Source: Vibrio rotiferianus CAIM 577 = LMG 21460 (GTDB taxonomy: Bacteria; Pseudomonadota; Gammaproteobacteria; Enterobacterales; Vibrionaceae). Taken from it: a DNA stretch of 39,444 bases. The stretch lies in NCBI RefSeq assembly GCF_002741985.1, contig NZ_APHW01000100.1, positions 1-39,444 on the forward strand. Direction: 5' to 3'. A program made the position numbers and the translations under genes. The notes under the pieces were generated by a model. The model was not told where the DNA came from. It did not search any database and saw only the letters and a program-made list of their open reading frames with translations. Of the stretch, positions 35,144 to 39,444 are shown piece after piece. How positions within the stretch are numbered: the first letter of the stretch is position 1; the number at the start of each line of letters is the position of its first letter.

Positions 35144-35283
35144 GAGTTATCGACTAATTTTGTGCGCGGATTGTATAACTTTTAAACGCAAAGTCACGTT
35201 ACTTTTAGGGGTATTTACAAGAAACATTCCCCACCATTTACCCAGCAACAACAAAACCATAAGCTAACGTTATCATTTATTGT

Positions 35284-38058
35284 TTACTGCTTGATTATTT
35301 TGATTTTTTCCAGCTCTAAACCCGGCTTAACAAAGTCAATATCTAGGGTGTAGAACCCTGGATTCAACTTCACCTTCAAACCTTCTACCGTAATCAGTTC
35401 ACCATCCGTGCCATGCATTGGTAACGTCATACTAAAGTCTCCATTGAGGAATAGACTGCAAGAAGATTGCGCCAGAGAGTCACGCTCGTACTTCATCATG
35501 CCATTGAACTGGTATACACCTTCCTCGCCAACCTGAAGCACAACCGAAGCGTTCACTTTCGTATTCAAGGTAATTTCCTGTTCAACGAAATGCGTTTCTT
35601 CACTCGGTTGCTCAGTTTGTGCAACAAAGGTTTTGATTGGTTCGTAAGCTTTCAGCGGTCGTTCCATGACTGGAGCAGCCATGATGAAGCGACAGATATT
35701 CATCGCAGAGCGTTGCAACTCACCAATGGTCAGTGTGCCGTTTTCTAGCGCTTGTAGCGTGTCATCGCCCATCGCATTGCTCTCTGCGCCGTCATTCTCG
35801 ACCACCATGTAAAGATCGTTTTGTGCACGCACCATAAATGAAGTAAAGGTTTTACTCTCTTCACCCGCTTCGATTGGGTCATTCATCTTCGCCCACCAAT
35901 CCGTCATCACAATGCCGGTGAAGCCCCACTCATTACGCAGAATAGTGGTGTTTAAGTCGTAGTTGGATGCCGCCCAATGCCCATTTACTGGGTTGTAAGA
36001 GGTCATGATGGTGGTCGCATTACCTTGCTTCACTGCCATCTCAAACGGCTTGATATGGATTTCACGCAGTGCACGTTCAGACATGATGCTGTCCACATCC
36101 ACACGAGCGGTTTCCTGATCGTTCGCCGCATAGTGTTTGATGGTGCCCGATACGCCCGCTTTACTTAAACCACGAGTCTGCGCTGCCGCCATTACGCCCG
36201 TCATAAACGGATCTTCAGAGAAGTACTCGAAGTTACGTCCATTCAAAGGGTGGCGGTGAATATTGATGCCAGGGCCAAGCAAGGTATCGATGTGGTTGGC
36301 ACGCAACTCTTTACCAATCAGGAAGAAAAGTTCTTCGTTTAGAGCAGAGTTCCATGTACAACCAAGCAAAGTGCCAATTGGTACTTGCGTTGCTTTATGG
36401 CCACTGTCCATACGAATACCTGACGGGCCATCAGCCGCTGCTGCTACGGGAATTCCTAGTTCAAACAGGCTGTCAGACACACCACCAAACGCGGCTGCCG
36501 TTCCCGGCGTCACTTTCGGGCTGCACATACCTTCACCACGAACGATAGTGGCAAGTTGCTCCGGTGACATCTGCGCGACAAAGTCCTCTAGGCTCGCTTT
36601 GCCTTGTTTCACGTCCATCAACTTGATGCCTTGGTTGCCGGTCAGTTCGAATGTGCGAGGCATATGAGCTTGGATACGCTCAGCTAAAGAAACGCTGCGT
36701 TGTGGCGTCATTTCATGGCTCAACGCATACGTGCCATTGTCGCTCTTTTGTGCAGGCTTCATGCGTTCAAATTCATGAATTGGTGCGCAAGCTTCACTCA
36801 ATACTTCAACGACTAATGTGTCATCCAATTGGAACGTCGCCGCAACTGACTTAGCGTGACGTACACTTTCACCGATACAGAACTGGTAGCAACCAGCTTC
36901 CAGCACATAGCGACTGCGATGTCCGGTCGCGCCGCTGTCATCGTAAGAAGCTAGCGAAGCAACAGGTACTGAGATACGAACCAACTCACTCGCGCTAGGC
37001 TTAAGTGTTTGTGTTTTACCAAAGCCCGCCAACACGCGAGCAGGTTTACCTAGTTTGCCTTGAGGCGCTTCAACATAAAGCTGTACCACTTCTTTGGCAG
37101 CAAATTCAGAGCCCACGTTGCTCACTTCAACATCAAAGTGCAGCACAGCGTCTGCGCCTTGCCCTTCGGTCGTAAACTCTACTAGATCACGGCTAAAATC
37201 GGTGTATGACAGACCAGCGCCAAACTCAAACTGCACCACTTCAGGATTGAAGGTTTCAAAGTAACGGTAGCCCACGTAGATATCTTCAACGTAGATGTTG
37301 CGGTCTCTACGCCCAAAGTTCGCTGAGGATGGGTAGTCAGTAAGGTGGTAAGCAATCGAGTCGGTCAAACGACCACTTGGTGATTGCTCGCCAGAGACGA
37401 TATCCGCCAAACCATGACCGCCTTCCATACCCGCAGCCCAGCTGTAGAGCACACCTTTGATGGATTCATTGCCTTCGATGGTGTTTAACCACGCCATGTC
37501 CATGATGTTGGTGACGTTCATCACTACGATCACGTCGTTGAAGTGGCGATTGACCTTGGCGATCATGTCCGCTTCTTCTGCAGTTAAGCGGTAGCTGCCC
37601 GGCTCGTCGGCGTTGTCTTGGTCTTCACCAGCGGTACGACCAATAAACACCATGGCTTTGTTGGAGCTCGATGCCGCTTTTGCAACAAGTTCATCAGTCA
37701 GTGGCATTTCCTGTTGGAACCAAGGTTCCGCCGCCCAGCCACCGCCGCCATCGTCAAATGGGTGCTCTGCAATCCAATCTTGATAGACCGCAACCAACTC
37801 TTCATTCAAACGAACCTTTGCATTAGCGCGCAACCCGTCTAGCGCACTGATCGCGTAAGGCACATTCACTGCCCCGCCCGAACCTGTGCCGCTGCGGTGC
37901 GTATCAATTTGGCAGCGACCAAACAGCGATAGGGTATCTTGCGCAGTCAGAGGTAAAACCGCGTCATTATTTCTGAGAAGTACAATCCCTTCTGCTGCCG
38001 CTTGTCGGCTTACAGGGACGAGGTTCTTTTGCGCTTGGCTAATTTGTTTATTGTTCAT
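35284..38058 (-). CDS. Glycoside hydrolase family 3 beta-glucosidase-like enzyme, domain-swapped architecture
   Basis: Predicted to remove terminal beta-linked sugars from oligosaccharides. The order of domains is reversed from usual GH3 enzymes. The alpha/beta sandwich comes first (about 20-290, starting AAAEGIVLLRNN), then a fibronectin-III-like domain (about 300-420, NVGSEFAAKEVVQLYV), then the TIM-barrel domain (about 495-790) with the nucleophile Asp720 in GIVMTDWW, then a beta-rich tail (about 825-924). No signal peptide is visible at this start, so it is probably cytoplasmic. I prefer ATG 38058 (924 residues), though 38079 is also possible and a longer frame reaches 38280. The divergent AraC gene is the likely regulator. 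Substrate unknown. Confidence 0.9.
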   Translation of the reverse strand: MNNKQISQAQKNLVPVSRQAAAEGIVLLRNNDAVLPLTAQDTLSLFGRCQIDTHRSGTGSGGAVNVPYAISALDGLRANAKVRLNEELVAVYQDWIAEHPFDDGGGGWAAEPWFQQEMPLTDELVAKAASSSNKAMVFIGRTAGEDQDNADEPGSYRLTAEEADMIAKVNRHFNDVIVVMNVTNIMDMAWLNTIEGNESIKGVLYSWAAGMEGGHGLADIVSGEQSPSGRLTDSIAYHLTDYPSSANFGRRDRNIYVEDIYVGYRYFETFNPEVVQFEFGAGLSYTDFSRDLVEFTTEGQGADAVLHFDVEVSNVGSEFAAKEVVQLYVEAPQGKLGKPARVLAGFGKTQTLKPSASELVRISVPVASLASYDDSGATGHRSRYVLEAGCYQFCIGESVRHAKSVAATFQLDDTLVVEVLSEACAPIHEFERMKPAQKSDNGTYALSHEMTPQRSVSLAERIQAHMPRTFELTGNQGIKLMDVKQGKASLEDFVAQMSPEQLATIVRGEGMCSPKVTPGTAAAFGGVSDSLFELGIPVAAAADGPSGIRMDSGHKATQVPIGTLLGCTWNSALNEELFFLIGKELRANHIDTLLGPGINIHRHPLNGRNFEYFSEDPFMTGVMAAAQTRGLSKAGVSGTIKHYAANDQETARVDVDSIMSERALREIHIKPFEMAVKQGNATTIMTSYNPVNGHWAASNYDLNTTILRNEWGFTGIVMTDWWAKMNDPIEAGEESKTFTSFMVRAQNDLYMVVENDGAESNAMGDDTLQALENGTLTIGELQRSAMNICRFIMAAPVMERPLKAYEPIKTFVAQTEQPSEETHFVEQEITLNTKVNASVVLQVGEEGVYQFNGMMKYERDSLAQSSCSLFLNGDFSMTLPMHGTDGELITVEGLKVKLNPGFYTLDIDFVKPGLELEKIKIIKQ

Positions 38059-38318
38059 ACACAACCCACAACCGTTCATTTTTATTTCGTATTTCAGCGC
38101 GCTGAATGACAACGGGTCACTAAAGTCGCGCGAGTCGTTATTGGCATCGTGCTTTTCACCAGCTAAACAGGCATCGGAGACGAGTTTGAAAAACATCGCC
38201 AGCCCTGCAAAAACGGGCAAAAAACATCGATGAAAATTCGTTTTTCTATGTGGAAATAGTATGCTGACCGGATGCGCCATTCTACCAAAATGGCGACAGT
38301 AAAAAGGAATATCGCGAC
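38059..38318. promoter_or_regulatory. Divergent control region between GH3 and AraC genes
   Basis: A 260-bp region holding both promoters. It contains the palindrome listed separately. The minus-strand frame over it (38059-38280) is open but lacks recognisable protein features, so I treat it as regulatory DNA. AAAAAGGA precedes the AraC ATG. Confidence 0.5.
38093..38106. promoter_or_regulatory. Perfect 14-bp palindrome TTCAGCGCGCTGAA before the GH3 gene
   Basis: An uninterrupted palindrome with a central CG, 35-48 bases before the chosen GH3 start. The form resembles operators of LacI/GntR-type repressors, but the adjacent regulator is an AraC type. It may also lie in the coding sequence if the longer start is used. 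Confidence 0.45.
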
Positions 38319-39197
38319 ATGAGTATCATCTATCAACTCAAAGCACATCAGAAGCACAGTCATCTCAAGTTTGCCTACGTCGACGGACATCACCATTGTG
38401 ATTTTGCCGCGCACAAACATGACTTTTCTGAACTGTTTTTAGTGGTCAGTGGCAGCGGTAAGCACACAGTCGCGGAATACGAATACCCGCTACACAAAGG
38501 CGATGTATTTGTGATTAATGGCGACATCGAGCATGGCTTTCGAGACGTAAACAAACTCAAGATCATTAACTTGATGTTTGACTCCAACACGCCGTTTTTT
38601 GAAATACCTTCGATGCGCCAGTTGTCCGGCTACCAAGCCATGTTCAAAGTAGAACCTATCGCGAGACAAACCACCGAGTACAAAGCAAAACTGACCCTAG
38701 ACCGTCAGCAATTGCCAGAAATCGAACGCCTTTTGTCAGATTTGAAGTTGGAATATGAAGCCTCACAGCCTGGATTTGAAGTCATGCTAACCAGCTTAAT
38801 GCAGCAGTTGGTGATTGCTCTTTCCCGAATGTATCAAGACCAAAGCCAAGAGTTGCCACAAACCACACTTGCACTCAGCCGAGCCTTGGTATTTATTGAG
38901 CAGCACTTCAGTGATGTCGGCGTAAACAGCGATGCAATTGCGAAGGCAGCCTTCATCAGTAAACGTCAGCTAGAAAGGCTATTTCGCCAGTTTTTAGACA
39001 CGTCGCCAAATCAGTATTTGCGTGATGTGCAGTTGAACTACGCGACAAAGTTATTGTGTGAAGAGAACGAGCGATCGGTTCAGCACATCGCCGAACAGTG
39101 TGGGTTTTCGGACAGCAACTATTTCTCTAAGTGCTTTAAACAGAAGTTTCAGCACAGCCCAAGAAGTTACCGCAAAGAACATTTCTTACAGGCATAA
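38319..39197 (+). CDS. AraC-family regulator, likely controls the GH3 gene
   Basis: Transcription factor of 292 residues. The N-terminal cupin sensor (about 15-110) shows HHHCDFAAHKHDFSELFLV and GDVFVINGDIEHGF, typical of sugar-sensing AraC members such as RhaS or MelR. The C-terminal DNA-binding domain (about 190-290) has two helix-turn-helix motifs, SDAIAKAAFISKRQLERLF and VQHIAEQCGFSDSNYFSKCF, then HSPRSYRKE. It is divergent from the GH3 gene. The ISL3-family element begins a few bases after its stop, so its 3' untranslated region is cut short. The inducer is probably a sugar. Confidence 0.92.
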   Translation: MSIIYQLKAHQKHSHLKFAYVDGHHHCDFAAHKHDFSELFLVVSGSGKHTVAEYEYPLHKGDVFVINGDIEHGFRDVNKLKIINLMFDSNTPFFEIPSMRQLSGYQAMFKVEPIARQTTEYKAKLTLDRQQLPEIERLLSDLKLEYEASQPGFEVMLTSLMQQLVIALSRMYQDQSQELPQTTLALSRALVFIEQHFSDVGVNSDAIAKAAFISKRQLERLFRQFLDTSPNQYLRDVQLNYATKLLCEENERSVQHIAEQCGFSDSNYFSKCFKQKFQHSPRSYRKEHFLQA

Positions 39198-39235
39198 AAA
39201 AAGGTTCATCGCGGATAAGCGGGAACTGAAAACAA

Positions 39236-39294
39236 AAACGGTAGTAAGTGATAGAGTTTTATCGCCAAACAAAACCTACACAAACTACCGTTTT
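39236..39294 (+). promoter_or_regulatory. Inverted repeat in the ISL3 transposase leader
   Basis: AAAACGGTAGT (39236-39246) is an exact inverted copy of ACTACCGTTTT (39284-39294). The second arm ends directly before the ATG at 39296 and would cover its ribosome binding region. Such a hairpin can limit transposase translation from outside transcripts. Confidence 0.6.
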
Positions 39295-39295
39295 C

Positions 39296-39444
39296 ATGTC
39301 GAATCATACTTTCCTATCTTCATTCTGGGAAGGCTTTCATATAGTAAAGTCTCATCAGACTCCATCATTAATAAAGCTCACTCTCAAACCTAACTCTATC
39401 GCTAGGTGTCCGTGCGGGCTTAAAGCTCAAGCCATACATGAGTA
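39296..39444 (+). CDS. ISL3-family transposase, N-terminal 49 residues
   Basis: The frame is open to the window end and begins MSNHTFLSSFWEGFHIV. Residues 38-47 (RCPCGLKAQAIHEY in essence) show the C-x-C-x-n-H start of the zinc-finger domain found at the N-terminus of ISL3 transposases. The catalytic DDE domain is outside the window. The ATG has only the leader hairpin in front of it. Confidence 0.75.
   Translation, partial: MSNHTFLSSFWEGFHIVKSHQTPSLIKLTLKPNSIARCPCGLKAQAIHE

Larger units (their letters stand above)
39203..39444 (+). mobile_element. ISL3-family insertion sequence, left end (continues beyond window)
   Basis: Starts with GGTTCATCGCGGATAAGCGG, which fits an ISL3-type terminal inverted repeat, six bases after the AraC stop. 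The transposase starts at 39296. The right end lies outside the window, so target duplications cannot be checked and the left boundary is approximate. Confidence 0.7.

Noticed and set aside
38059..38280. 74-residue N-terminal extension of the GH3 frame
   Set aside because: It has no signal peptide logic, domain or ribosome binding site, and covers the divergent promoter region with a palindrome. The chosen start gives about 20 residues before the first conserved motif, as in relatives.

Overview
The window looks like a chromosome segment of a marine Vibrio, most likely of the Harveyi clade (V. parahaemolyticus / V. alginolyticus / V. harveyi group). Reasons: moderate GC content; a putR-putA-putP proline cluster with an AraC-type regulator; a chitin-type lytic polysaccharide monooxygenase; and short intergenic repeats whose ends read TATACCCAAG, a type I associate with vibrios. 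This is inference from gene content; no 16S rRNA or other marker is present. I saw no tRNA, rRNA, CRISPR array or prophage.

Layout. 1-609: 3' end of an IS4-family insertion sequence. 651-3216: secreted LPMO, Lrp-type regulator and divergent LysE-type exporter. 3495-6424: S9 peptidase lipoprotein and siderophore-interacting reductase. 6501-8936: LysR regulator, GNAT and arylamine N-acetyltransferase, all on the minus strand. 9228-11422: the two glutathione-dependent formaldehyde detoxification enzymes (frmA, frmB). 11625-13222: a BamA/TamA-type outer-membrane barrel and a DUF805 protein. 13497-15464: a translationally coupled pair (cysteine-free sulfite-oxidase-fold periplasmic protein plus membrane GGDEF protein) and a small anchored protein. 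15563-18791: HAD phosphatase, long RluA-type pseudouridine synthase and second Lrp regulator. 19113-23991: small proteins, three GNATs, a histidine phosphatase, an RRM protein and a MerR regulator, interrupted by two 267-bp MITE-like repeats. 24172-30877: the proline utilisation cluster. 30878-32996: a gene-poor stretch with repeated CATGATCA sites, a strong small-RNA candidate, a PAS-LuxR regulator and a 38-residue zinc-finger-like microprotein. 32997-35087: DUF445 protein and MATE transporter. 35284-39197: a GH3 glycosidase with swapped domain order and its divergent AraC regulator. 39203-39444: 5' end of an ISL3-family insertion sequence.

How genes work together. PutP imports proline with sodium, and PutA oxidises it to glutamate in two steps. 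The small gene between them matches the C-terminal lid domain that is fused onto long PutA proteins elsewhere, so the window seems to carry a split PutA. PutA lacks the N-terminal DNA-binding domain, and the AraC-type PutR upstream probably regulates instead. FrmA and FrmB turn the formaldehyde-glutathione adduct into formate. The Lrp/LysE and AraC/GH3 pairs are divergent regulator-target arrangements.

Best candidates for something little described: the split-off PutA C-terminal domain, the structured RNA ending at 31457, the coupled cysteine-free Moco-fold protein and diguanylate cyclase, and the paired 267-bp repeats whose ends show a compensatory base change.
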